NCBI GenBank assembly: GCA_036274075.1
Contig: DASUGK010000142.1
Location: 36,435-100,434 of the forward strand
Reading direction: 5' to 3'
Length of the DNA: 64,000 nucleotides
Origin: CADEED01 sp036274075
GTDB taxonomy: Bacteria > Pseudomonadota > Gammaproteobacteria > Steroidobacterales > Steroidobacteraceae
The notes under the pieces are model-generated. The model did no database searches. It had not been told where the DNA came from and saw only the letters and a program-made list of their open reading frames with translations. A program made the position numbers and the translations under genes. Shown in pieces: positions 24,767-32,961 of this stretch (the first letter of the stretch is position 1; every line of letters starts with the position of its first letter).

Positions 24767-27700
24767 TTACTTCGCGTGCATGACCTTGATGTCCGCGATG
24801 CGTCCCGGCGCATGGCAGATCATGCAGGTCTCCATCGTGCCGAGCGCCGTGCCGCGAGGCGCGTAGATCGAGCCACCGTTGATCTCCATGTGCGTGCGCG
24901 CGAGGTCGGTGTCATGGCAGGCAAAGCAGGCGGTGGCCACCGGCGAATTCACCAGCGAGCGCGGGTCGGCCTCGAGAGTTCCGCCGGGCGGATTGCTCAC
25001 CGGCGCGCCATCGTTGGTGCACGAATTCGAGGCCGTGAGCCCGGCATTGAAACTGAAACCCGTGCCGTAATTGGCCGGGTAACCCTGGATGTACGGCGAT
25101 AGCGAATAGGCGCCGACTTCCGTCTGTGGTGTCGACTGGCTGGCGGCGCAGGTCGCGCCGCTGTACCGTGGCACCGTGTCGCCCGGGTTGATGGCGAAGA
25201 AGCCCGTGGCCACGGTGCGATACAGGCGGTTGGGCAAGGCGCTCTCCGACGCCGCGTTGCTGAAGTCGAAGGAACCGCGCATGTGGCAGCCCTCGCAATT
25301 CCCCAGCACGCCCGGGAATTTCACGTCCGCGAAGGATTCACCGACCGCGGCGGAATGCCACGTGAACTCCTCGCTGCGCTTGTTGCCGGCGTGGATCGAG
25401 TGGATGTAGCTGGTCGAGTCGGCGGACCAGCCGCTGCTGGCGCGGTTTGGCGTGTGGCACCACGAGCAGGTGGTGCCATCATTGCGCTGGCCACCGTGGA
25501 AGGATTCGGTCGTGAACGCGCCCAGTTCCTGGTGGCACTTGTTGCAGCGCGCGTCCTCGACGATGGGGCGGCGCCCCGTGTAGTTCGTCGCCACTCTTAC
25601 GGAATTGGGCGCGACCACGAGCAGGCCGCCAATTTCGTTCGCCTGTCCCGCGGGCGACGGCGACACCGGGTAACACATCAGAGGCCTGGGCCGCGACGAG
25701 CTCGGCGCGAGACCGCATTCGCTGGTCACGTTGGTCTGCGTCAACGGCAACGTGCTGGTCACGCTGTAGGAATAACCCAGGCCACCGGTGAGCATCACCG
25801 CGTTGTCCGGCACCTGCACGCCGGTCAGCGTGACCGTGTAATAACCGTTCGCGTCCGGGCCGGTGAGCGTGCCCGCGCCCGAGCCGGTCGCGGTGCCGGC
25901 CCAGATGTTCTTGAGATAGCCCGAGGCGCTGGCGTTGAAATCAGCCGGCGCGGAGATGCCATCCTGCGGGACCGCGAACACGAATTGCGCGCTCGGTGAC
26001 CCCATGAAGTTGTCCCAGATCTCCTTCGAGCCGGTCGCCGGGTTGGGCGTGGTCGTCGCGAAATCGTTGAGGTCCTTGCGTGCCCCGTCCTGCAGCATGC
26101 GGAACACCATGACCGGCTGCTTGCTCGCATTGCGCGACACACTCTGCACGTCGTAGGTCACTTTGATCGCGCCGGTCGGCATGCGGTTGGTATTCGATGC
26201 GATCCAGGCGGAGTTGGTGTTCGAGTCGCCGCCCGCCACGTGCAGCGCGCTGTTCTGGTTGGGTGGCGTGATCGGCAGATGCGCCTTGTCGATGGAGTCG
26301 GGCGAATGGCAGCCGGCGCAGTAGGAATCGCTGGATTGCGCGCCTCCCCCGTGCGCCAGGCCGTTGAACGACGTGCTCTCGGTCAGTCCCGCCAGTGCAT
26401 CCGAGATGGTGACACCCCGGCCGGTGGCGAAGTTGATGCCGTCATGGCAGCCGCCACAGGCACGCCTGCTCGGCGCGTTCATCCAGTTGTTGCCCTGTGC
26501 GGTCCTGGCGGTGGACGTGTCGGAACCGTCGTGACACTTGGTGCAGTTGCGCAAGTCCTGCGGGAACAGCACGTCGTTGTAGAGGACACCGCCGTAGTTG
26601 TAATTCTTCTTCGCGAGATGCGTCCCCATGTGGATGTGGTGGATGTGGTTCGGCAGGTTGCCGAGGGCACGCCCGTCCACCACGTAGGTGCTCGAGCCGG
26701 TGAACGTGAGCGTGGCCGGATCGTAAGCCGCCTCGGTGCGGCCGTACTTGCGCTGCTCGGTGTGGCACACCACGCAGTACTTCGTATCGTTCCGGTTTCC
26801 GCCATGGAACCCTGCGCCCGAGCTCTCGGGATTGTCGCCGGGAATTCCGCCCAGCATCTGGTGGCATTCGTTGCACTTGGCCGTCGCAACGATGTCGCGT
26901 CCCGATTCAGGCGCGACGGCGCCGTTCGCCGGCGTGAAGTCGTAGATCACGTCCACGGGCCGGGTCAGTGGCACGCCCGGATAGCCCGGGACTTCCACCC
27001 CGGTGGGCGTGTTTGTGCCGGTGCCGGGCGCGTTCCCGGAAAGCTGGATGGTCAGCCGGTGAACCAGGTTGGCATCGAAAGTCAGGTCGCCGAGGTCGGC
27101 CTTGTTGTTAGGCGCGTTCACGGTCATGGCGTCGACCTGGGCCTTGATGTTGCGTATGTCGCGATAGAACGTGTACGTGTAGCTTCCGTCGCCGTGATCG
27201 ACCAGCGTGCCGGTGTTGTCGGTGGTCGGCCGGCCCGGGGCCGCGGCCGCGGTCGTCGACGGCACGGTGGTGACGATGTAGCTGACCCATTCGCTGGGGC
27301 CGCCGTCCATGCCCGGCACCAGCTTGGCGATGGAAAACGACAGGTTGGTCAGGCCTGCGACCGTCGCGGTGCCGCTCTGCGACGTATTCCCGAGACCCTT
27401 GACCGGCACGCCGGCATCGTCGGTGACGGTGAAGTTGACCACCGGCGGACTGTCGATGGTGACGCTCGTGACAGTCACCTTCATCGACAACGCGGCCCAG
27501 CTCGCCGCCGCCGCCTCGCTCGCCGGGCTCGCATTGCCGGGAACGGTGATGACCGGGCCGTTGCCGCCCGGGGGACCGGGAGGTCCCGGCTGGCCCGGCG
27601 GGCCGCCAGGTCCGGCCGGTCCCGCATCCGTACTGCAACCAGCTGCCACCAGTACGACGGCTGCAAGCAGCCCCAAGTGCACACGCGGGATGACGATCAT
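24767..27700 (-). CDS. mtrC: Outer-surface decaheme lipoprotein cytochrome (OmcA/MtrC family)
   Basis: This 977-residue protein is the cell-surface terminal reductase of the conduit. A lipobox (VAAGC) anchors it, and ten CxxCH sites are present: CNECH, CVVCH, CTKCH, CGGCH, CAGCH, CNKCH, CSWCH, CEGCH, CFACH and CMICH, in two groups of five separated by a beta-rich region. Directly after the lipid anchor lies a collagen-like run of about eight Gly-X-Y triplets (residues about 28-51). It is somewhat longer than Shewanella MtrC and heads the mtrCAB operon. It would reduce metals, electrodes or other external acceptors. Confidence 0.93.
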   Translation of the reverse strand: MIVIPRVHLGLLAAVVLVAAGCSTDAGPAGPGGPPGQPGPPGPPGGNGPVITVPGNASPASEAAAASWAALSMKVTVTSVTIDSPPVVNFTVTDDAGVPVKGLGNTSQSGTATVAGLTNLSFSIAKLVPGMDGGPSEWVSYIVTTVPSTTAAAAPGRPTTDNTGTLVDHGDGSYTYTFYRDIRNIKAQVDAMTVNAPNNKADLGDLTFDANLVHRLTIQLSGNAPGTGTNTPTGVEVPGYPGVPLTRPVDVIYDFTPANGAVAPESGRDIVATAKCNECHQMLGGIPGDNPESSGAGFHGGNRNDTKYCVVCHTEQRKYGRTEAAYDPATLTFTGSSTYVVDGRALGNLPNHIHHIHMGTHLAKKNYNYGGVLYNDVLFPQDLRNCTKCHDGSDTSTARTAQGNNWMNAPSRRACGGCHDGINFATGRGVTISDALAGLTESTSFNGLAHGGGAQSSDSYCAGCHSPDSIDKAHLPITPPNQNSALHVAGGDSNTNSAWIASNTNRMPTGAIKVTYDVQSVSRNASKQPVMVFRMLQDGARKDLNDFATTTPNPATGSKEIWDNFMGSPSAQFVFAVPQDGISAPADFNASASGYLKNIWAGTATGSGAGTLTGPDANGYYTVTLTGVQVPDNAVMLTGGLGYSYSVTSTLPLTQTNVTSECGLAPSSSRPRPLMCYPVSPSPAGQANEIGGLLVVAPNSVRVATNYTGRRPIVEDARCNKCHQELGAFTTESFHGGQRNDGTTCSWCHTPNRASSGWSADSTSYIHSIHAGNKRSEEFTWHSAAVGESFADVKFPGVLGNCEGCHMRGSFDFSNAASESALPNRLYRTVATGFFAINPGDTVPRYSGATCAASQSTPQTEVGAYSLSPYIQGYPANYGTGFSFNAGLTASNSCTNDGAPVSNPPGGTLEADPRSLVNSPVATACFACHDTDLARTHMEINGGSIYAPRGTALGTMETCMICHAPGRIADIKVMHAK

Positions 27701-27782
27701 TACGAGCTCCCATCGTCAGCAACGCTGCTTGTTAACACCAGCGCGCCGGTGGCAACCATGCGGACTATTGCGAACGCTCGTA

Positions 27783-27830
27783 CGTGGATTGCCTGACGTG
27801 CATTGGACCTTGGTGCGCTAACAATCCACG
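27783..27830. promoter_or_regulatory. 9-bp inverted repeat in the divergent mtrC / cytochrome promoter
   Basis: CGTGGATTG (27783-27791) is repeated inverted as CAATCCACG (27822-27830) with 30 bp between. The pair lies in the 180-bp region between the mtrC and diheme-cytochrome starts, so one regulator bound at both half-sites could control both directions. I see no FNR-type TTGAT-N4-ATCAA site here. Confidence 0.4.
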
Positions 27831-27880
27831 CGTGCCGGATCTGGTTATGCGAAGACCCGATCCGCAAGGGAGGCGAGCCC

Positions 27881-28510
27881 ATGACTGTCTACTCGGCCCT
27901 CAAGCGAACATCCTGCCTGCAGCTGGCCTTGATTGCCGCTGTTGCACTGGCGTCGGCGGCACATGCTGACGTCAACGCCGCGCTCGAAACCTGTGCCGGC
28001 TGTCACGGCAAGGACGGCGCCAGCGGTTCTTCCGAAATGCCCATCATCGGCGGATATTCGGCGACATACCTGAGCGGCAGCCTCACGAACTACAAGAACA
28101 AGGCGCGGCCCTGCCCCAAGGCCACCTTCAACGCGGGTGCGCAAAAAGGCCAGAGCAGCGACATGTGCACGGTCGCGGCGGCGCTCTCGGATGCCGAAAT
28201 CACCGCCATCGCCGACTACCTGTCGAAGAAGCCCTTCGTGCGTGCCAGGCAGTCCGCCGACGCGGCCAAGGCCGCGCGTGGCAAGCAGCTGCATGACGTC
28301 AATTGCACCAAGTGCCACACCGACGGCGGCAGCAGCGCGGATGACGATGCCGGGATCCTTGCCGGCCAGTGGATTCCCTACATTCAACACACGTTCGAAG
28401 AGTTCGCCTCCGGCGAGCGGCCCTTGCCGAAGAAGATGAAGCCCAAGTTCGACCCGCTCACCAAGGAAGACCTGGAAGCGCTCGCCAACTACTACGGCAG
28501 TTTCAAGTAG
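27881..28510 (+). CDS. Diheme cytochrome c
   Basis: This 209-residue periplasmic protein has a signal peptide ending near AAHAD and two class I cytochrome domains, each with one heme: CAGCH near residue 38 and CTKCH near residue 145. The MPIIGGY segment and several lysines suggest a c4/c553-like electron shuttle. AAGGGAGGC fixes the ATG at 27881. It sits upstream of the quinol dehydrogenase gene (six-base gap) and divergent from mtrCAB. It probably carries electrons across the periplasm between CymA and MtrA. Confidence 0.9.
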   Translation: MTVYSALKRTSCLQLALIAAVALASAAHADVNAALETCAGCHGKDGASGSSEMPIIGGYSATYLSGSLTNYKNKARPCPKATFNAGAQKGQSSDMCTVAAALSDAEITAIADYLSKKPFVRARQSADAAKAARGKQLHDVNCTKCHTDGGSSADDDAGILAGQWIPYIQHTFEEFASGERPLPKKMKPKFDPLTKEDLEALANYYGSFK

Positions 28511-28516
28511 GCCGTC

Positions 28517-29125
28517 ATGGCCGAGGCAGGACAGTCAGCCAGCCCCGAGTCCCGCTGGCAGCGCCTGTGGCGCAGGCCGCGCAGCCGATGGCTGCTGGGA
28601 ATTCCCGCCGGAGGGTTCCTGCTGTTCGGCATCGGCATCTTCGCCTGGGCCGGCTTCGATGCGACCCTGCACTACACCAACTCGTTCGGCTTCTGCACGT
28701 CCTGCCACGAGATGCGCGACAGCATGTTGCCCGAGTACCTGAACAGCCCGCATGGCAAGAACGCCGCCGGCGTCCGGGCGATCTGCTCGGATTGCCACGT
28801 ACCGCGCGCATTCTTCCCCAAGATGAAGGCAAAGATGGCGGCGACGGTGAACGAGCTGCCGAAGTGGGCCATGGGCACGCTGCGGCCGAAGGACAAGTTC
28901 GAGGCCCAGCGAATCGAGATGGCCAGGAAAGTGCTCGCCGACATGAGAGCCACCGACTCACGCGAGTGCCGCGGCTGCCATTCGATCGAAACGATGGACA
29001 AGGAGCTGCAGGACCCCAGCGCCGTCAAGAAGCACGACAACGAACGCATGCTGGCGCGCGGCGAGACATGCGTCGACTGTCACCAGGGCATCGGCCACGA
29101 TCTTCCGGCAGGTTTCACCGAATAA
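28517..29125 (+). CDS. NapC/NirT-type membrane tetraheme cytochrome (CymA-like)
   Basis: This 202-residue protein has a cytoplasmic N terminus, one transmembrane helix (WLLGIPAGGFLLFGIGIFAW) and a periplasmic domain with four CxxCH motifs: CTSCH, CSDCH, CRGCH and CVDCH. CTSCHEMRDSM is characteristic of the NapC/NrfH/CymA family. Such proteins oxidise the quinol pool and feed periplasmic cytochromes. Together with the diheme protein and MtrCAB it makes a full route from the inner membrane to the cell surface. Confidence 0.92.
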   Translation: MAEAGQSASPESRWQRLWRRPRSRWLLGIPAGGFLLFGIGIFAWAGFDATLHYTNSFGFCTSCHEMRDSMLPEYLNSPHGKNAAGVRAICSDCHVPRAFFPKMKAKMAATVNELPKWAMGTLRPKDKFEAQRIEMARKVLADMRATDSRECRGCHSIETMDKELQDPSAVKKHDNERMLARGETCVDCHQGIGHDLPAGFTE

Positions 29126-29128
29126 ATC

Positions 29129-29142
29129 GGGGCACCTGCCCC
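29129..29142 (+). terminator. Short GC hairpin after the CymA-like gene
   Basis: GGGGC-ACCT-GCCCC lies four bases past the stop codon, and a GTTTT run follows nine bases later. The stem is only five pairs, so any termination is likely weak. Confidence 0.3.
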
Positions 29143-29174
29143 CTGGCAGCGTTTTCAGCCCGCGTTCAGTCAAG

Positions 29175-29202
29175 GCTCCTTACCTTTGGAGGCGAAAGGA
29201 GC
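29175..29202 (+). promoter_or_regulatory. Possible ribosome-site-sequestering hairpin
   Basis: GCTCCTT (29175-29181) is exactly complementary to AAGGAGC (29196-29202), which is the ribosome-binding site of the tiny orphan gene starting at 29209. CCTTT at 29183-29187 can alternatively pair with AAAGG at 29195-29199. The leader could hide the ribosome site. The leader of the other paralogue does not show the same pairing. Confidence 0.35.
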
Positions 29203-29208
29203 ATGCAC

Positions 29209-29409
29209 ATGAAACGCCCCAAGATCCCCGCTCTCCCGCTGCCGAAGTACGACTATGGCCTCGCGCTGCAGTCGGCCATGTCGTGGCTGGGCGACAGGTA
29301 CCTGCTGGCGGAACCCGTGACACGGCGCCCCGTGCAGCAGCCGGCCTACTTCGCGGAACGTCCCCGCTGGAATGAAGTGCGCCCGGGCCGGCGCGGCTTC
29401 AAAAACTGA
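29209..29409 (+). CDS. Tiny orphan protein, paralogue 2
   Basis: This 66-residue protein shares a 26-residue core (SWLGDRYLLAEPV and flanks, 20 of 26 identical) with the protein at 15006-15185. The N terminus is basic and proline-rich and the C terminus is arginine-rich (RRGFKN). Two ATGs occur at 29203 and 29209. GGAG spacing of seven bases favours the second. The gene sits 83 bp behind the CymA-like gene and may be read from the same transcript, although a hairpin intervenes. The function is unknown. Confidence 0.72.
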   Translation: MKRPKIPALPLPKYDYGLALQSAMSWLGDRYLLAEPVTRRPVQQPAYFAERPRWNEVRPGRRGFKN

Positions 29410-29416
29410 GCGCGCC

Positions 29417-31045
29417 TCAGTCCTCGACGGTTCGCCGGTACTCGCGTTCGCGGTACTCGAACCAGTCGAAGTCCGCCGGCTGCGCCGTGCCGGACATGTC
29501 CTGGCAGGCCATGCCCACGAAAGCGCCGGTGAAATTCGGCGCGCCAGGCGCGGTGGCTTCATCCGACAGGATGCTGGCGTCGAATACTTCCGGCAGCCAG
29601 CGCCAGGATTCTCCCCCGCTGCGGTACGCGAAGCGCAGGCGCTCGTAATCCACTTCCACGCGCAGCTCGATGCGGCCCGGCGGAATCTTCAGCGGCGCCG
29701 TGAAGGCGTCGGCCTGCGGCGAGTCGGGCACGCAGGACATCACCCGCAGGTGGCGGCCGTTCTCCTCGTCGTGCGACACATATAGATAGTGGAATTTCGC
29801 CGAGTTGTAGTAGCACACCAGCCCCGCCATCTGCTGGAAATGCGCGGGCTCGAATTCCATCGCGGTGATCGCGCTGTAGCAGTGCGCCTGCTGGCGGCGC
29901 GCCACCAGCGACTGCCGGAACTGGCTGCCGATGGTTTCGCGTCCGTGGAGCCGCAGGAATCCAGGCCGCGCGCGCAGCGAGAACAATTCATCCGGAAATG
30001 GCGAACGCAGCCACTGGAAATCGATCGGCAACTGCTGGCCGTCGAATTCCTCGCGCACCGCGGCGGCTGGAAACGGCGTCGCGGGCAACGCGGGCGCGGG
30101 CGTCTCGAGCTCTGGCGTACCGCTGCCATCGAGCGTGCGCAGCCAGGCGTCCTTGCCCCAGGCCATCTTCTGGATGGCCGTCTCGCGGCCCAGCGTGCAA
30201 CGGCCGCGGTTCGGCAGCGGCCGGCCGCATAGATAGACCGCGTAGGTGTCGCCGGCCTGCGTGTCGACCAGGTCCCCGTGCCCGGCGCGCTGCAGCCGCG
30301 CATGCGGGCGGTCGCGCGCCGTGATGATGTACTTGTCCGGGTGCAGCTCGTACGGCCCGGTCAGCGATCGCGACCGCGCCATGGTCATGGCATGTCCCCA
30401 GCCGGTGCCGCCCTCGGCGGTGACCAGGTAGTAGCAGCCGTTGCGCTTGTAGAGATGCGGCGCTTCCGTCAGGCCAATCGCCGTGCCCTTGAAGATGTTG
30501 GTGCGCTCGCCGACGAGCTGGCGCTTCGCCACCGAGTACTCCTGCAGCACGATGCCCGCGAAACGATTGCGTCCCGGGCGATGATCCCAGAGCTGGTTCA
30601 CGACGTACTTGCGTCCATCGTCGTCGTGGAACAACGACGGATCGAAGCCGCTGCTGTTGAGATACACCGGATCGGACCACTCGCCATCGATGGTGGGACA
30701 GGTCACCAGGTAGTTATGGAAGTCGCGCAGCGACGCGCCCGACGCGCCGCCCACCGTCGTGCGGCCATAACGTTTCACATCGGTGTAGACCAGCCAGAAC
30801 AGGCCATCGCTGAAGGTGAGGCACGGCGCCCAGACCCCGCAGGAATCCGGATCGCCGAGCATGTTCAGCTGGCTCGCGCGCCGCAGCGGTCGCGTGAGCA
30901 ATCGCCAGTTCACCAGGTCGCGCGAGTGATGGATCTGCACGCCGGGGAACCACTCGAAAGTGGACGTGGCGATGTAGTAGTCGTCCCCGACGCGAACGAT
31001 GGATGGATCGGGATTGAATCCCGGAAGAATCGGATTGCGGATCAT
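29417..31045 (-). CDS. Glycoside hydrolase family 43 (beta-xylosidase-like)
   Basis: This 542-residue enzyme has no signal peptide and is probably cytoplasmic. The five-bladed propeller carries the general base Asp in NPILPGFNPDPSIVR, the modulator Asp in SSGFDPSLFHDDDG and the general acid Glu in AIGLTEAPHLYKRNG. A C-terminal beta-sandwich follows from about residue 340, as in GH43 beta-xylosidases. It would release xylose or arabinose from short oligosaccharides. The ATG at 31045 overlaps the stop of the MFS gene (ATGA), so transporter and hydrolase are coupled. Confidence 0.9.
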   Translation of the reverse strand: MIRNPILPGFNPDPSIVRVGDDYYIATSTFEWFPGVQIHHSRDLVNWRLLTRPLRRASQLNMLGDPDSCGVWAPCLTFSDGLFWLVYTDVKRYGRTTVGGASGASLRDFHNYLVTCPTIDGEWSDPVYLNSSGFDPSLFHDDDGRKYVVNQLWDHRPGRNRFAGIVLQEYSVAKRQLVGERTNIFKGTAIGLTEAPHLYKRNGCYYLVTAEGGTGWGHAMTMARSRSLTGPYELHPDKYIITARDRPHARLQRAGHGDLVDTQAGDTYAVYLCGRPLPNRGRCTLGRETAIQKMAWGKDAWLRTLDGSGTPELETPAPALPATPFPAAAVREEFDGQQLPIDFQWLRSPFPDELFSLRARPGFLRLHGRETIGSQFRQSLVARRQQAHCYSAITAMEFEPAHFQQMAGLVCYYNSAKFHYLYVSHDEENGRHLRVMSCVPDSPQADAFTAPLKIPPGRIELRVEVDYERLRFAYRSGGESWRWLPEVFDASILSDEATAPGAPNFTGAFVGMACQDMSGTAQPADFDWFEYREREYRRTVED

Positions 31046-32331
31046 TTTGTCGCGGGTGTCGTGGCGCTGGGGCGATCGCGGACCACGGTCCACAGCCAGA
31101 CCGCGCCGAGGATGTCGAGCAGTGCCAGCGCCACGAAGAACGGATCGTAGCCGATGGCCTTCACGAGGCCGCCGACCATCAGCGTGAACACGAGTACGCC
31201 GACGTTACCGCAGAATCCGGCGATGCCGGCCACCGTCGCCACTTCATTCTTGCGGAACAGATCCGACGCCATCGTGATGACCGTGATCGACAGCGTCTGG
31301 TGCGCGAATCCGCCGAGGCACAACAACGCCAGGGCCATGTACTGATCCTGCACTTTGGCGACGAACATCATGCCGCTCATCAGGACCGCGCCCACCGTGA
31401 AGGCAAAGCGCCGCGCGTTGATGAGACTGACGCCGCGTCTCTGCAGCCAGTACGCAATGGTCGGCCCCGTCATCGCGCCAATGTCAGCGGTGAGGAATGG
31501 CAGCCAGGCGAACAGCGCGAGTTGCTTGATATCCCAGCCGCGCTCGCTGGCGAGGTACAACGGCATCCACAGTGTCAGCGTGCCCCAGGTCGGATCCGCG
31601 AGCATGCGTGGAATGGCGATGCCCCAGGTATTGCGCTGCCCGAGCAGCTTCCACACCGACGGCTTGGCAGCCACCGCGGCGAGATGCGACTCCTGGTTGG
31701 CCTCGATGTAATCGCGTTCTTGCGCGGAGAGCTTCGGGTGCTGCCCGGGCGAGTAATAGAAGCGGAACCACATCGCCACCCAGATGAGCGCGGCGCCGCC
31801 CGCGATGAAAAAGGCCATGCGCCAGCTGTGGAACATGACGGCCCACGCGACCAGCGGCGCCGCCAGCATGGGGCCAAACGAAGCGCCCAGGTTGTAGAGC
31901 CCGGCGGCGAAGCCCCGCTCCCGGGTCGGAAACCATTCGGCCACCGCCTTCATGCCGCCGGGTTGCGCCGTGCCTTCGGCGAATCCCATCAGGCCACGCA
32001 CGCCCGCCAGCATCTGCCAGTTGAAAGCCGCACCATGCAGTGCCGTCAGCACTGCCCAGGCCGCCGCGAACAAACCGAAGCCCAGCTTCAGCCCGATGAC
32101 ATCCATGATGTAGCCGGCCACCGGCTGCAACAGCAGGCCAGCCTGGAAAAAGCCGGTGACCCAGCCATATTCGAGCTCGGTGATGCCGAGTTCCGACTGG
32201 AACACGGGAAGGGTCATCACCACGCCGAGAATGTTGCGGGTGAGGTAGTTGAAGATGGTGCCGATGGTGATGAGTCCGATCATCCACCAGCGCAATGCCC
32301 ACAGGCGCCCGATCCAAGACAGTGGTGACAA
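31042..32331 (-). CDS. MFS transporter (ACS/ExuT-like)
   Basis: This 429-residue inner-membrane permease resembles the anion:cation symporter branch (hexuronate/galactonate transporters): RWWMIGLITIGTIFNYLTR at the first helix and RGLMGFAEGTAQPGGMKAV in helix 4. Its partner is a GH43 enzyme, so the likely cargo is an oligosaccharide or sugar acid from hemicellulose. The frame has no ATG at the proper N terminus. It begins with TTG at 32331, preceded by GGGGGATGAG. An ATG at 32338 is out of frame. A possible operator lies at 32351-32369. Confidence 0.85.
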   Translation of the reverse strand: MSPLSWIGRLWALRWWMIGLITIGTIFNYLTRNILGVVMTLPVFQSELGITELEYGWVTGFFQAGLLLQPVAGYIMDVIGLKLGFGLFAAAWAVLTALHGAAFNWQMLAGVRGLMGFAEGTAQPGGMKAVAEWFPTRERGFAAGLYNLGASFGPMLAAPLVAWAVMFHSWRMAFFIAGGAALIWVAMWFRFYYSPGQHPKLSAQERDYIEANQESHLAAVAAKPSVWKLLGQRNTWGIAIPRMLADPTWGTLTLWMPLYLASERGWDIKQLALFAWLPFLTADIGAMTGPTIAYWLQRRGVSLINARRFAFTVGAVLMSGMMFVAKVQDQYMALALLCLGGFAHQTLSITVITMASDLFRKNEVATVAGIAGFCGNVGVLVFTLMVGGLVKAIGYDPFFVALALLDILGAVWLWTVVRDRPSATTPATK

Positions 32332-32350
32332 CGCTCATCCCCCCACAGAA

Positions 32351-32369
32351 TGTTACCGTTACCCTAACA
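32351..32369. promoter_or_regulatory. Possible LacI-type operator upstream of the MFS-GH43 operon
   Basis: TGTTACCGTTACCCTAACA has TGTTA/TAACA inverted ends and an internal GTTACC direct repeat. It lies 20 bp upstream of the MFS start. The TGTTACCG half resembles LacI/GntR-family half-sites. No LacI-family gene is present nearby. Confidence 0.3.
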
Positions 32370-32388
32370 CGGCCACGCCCGCTTTGGC

Positions 32389-32904
32389 TCACTTCACCTG
32401 GTAGAAGCGGATGCGCACGGCTGGCACGTTGGGTGGTGCGCCTTCGAGCTCGAGCGTGGCGACGAAGGTCGAATTCGTCATCCACGCATGCCCTCCTTTC
32501 GGCGCTTCGAGCTTAGGGCGAAAGATCGCGCGCTGCGCACCCGGACACACCAGGCCTTCATTGAAGACGTGGATCAGCGTGCCGTCGTCGGCCTTGAGGA
32601 AATAGTCCGCAGAGAGCTCAGTGCAGTCGCTCGCGGAGTACGTGAGCTGGAAGTCGTGTCCGCCGGGGACCACTTTGCCCGTGAGCCTGGGTCCCGCCAC
32701 CGTGCCCCCGGTAATCGGGATGTACTGCCGGTACCCGAGCGCCGTGTCGCCCATCACGACCGCCGCATCGAGCGTGACGCGCTCTTCGAAAGCAAACTCG
32801 ACGACCGGGACCGCGCTGGCCGGGGGCGGCGCGCCGACGGGCGCATCTGCCGCCATCGCCGTGATCGATATGGAAGTGAATATCCCCGCGAATATCTTTT
32901 TCAT
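32389..32904 (-). CDS. Secreted DUF3237 protein
   Basis: This 171-residue protein has a signal peptide (MKKIFAGIF to AMAA). Its DUF3237 beta-barrel has the repeated pattern RQYIPITGGTVAGPRLTGKV, GGHDFQL, SADYFLKADDGTLIHVFNEG. I know of no experimentally assigned function for the family. It is divergent from the tannase-family gene, with 57 bp between starts, and may be co-regulated with it. Whether it belongs with the MFS-GH43 pair downstream is unclear, because 57 bp and a possible operator intervene. Confidence 0.8.
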   Translation of the reverse strand: MKKIFAGIFTSISITAMAADAPVGAPPPASAVPVVEFAFEERVTLDAAVVMGDTALGYRQYIPITGGTVAGPRLTGKVVPGGHDFQLTYSASDCTELSADYFLKADDGTLIHVFNEGLVCPGAQRAIFRPKLEAPKGGHAWMTNSTFVATLELEGAPPNVPAVRIRFYQVK

Positions 32905-32961
32905 TGTGACCTGCTCCCCTGGATCGGGGCATTATGGCGCGCACCACGCCGTGGAGAAGAC

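Noticed and set aside
24767..27700. CRISPR or tandem repeats in the heme genes
   Set aside because: Repeated TGTCA/TGGCA motifs reflect CxxCH codons. Spacing is irregular and there are no direct repeats with spacers.
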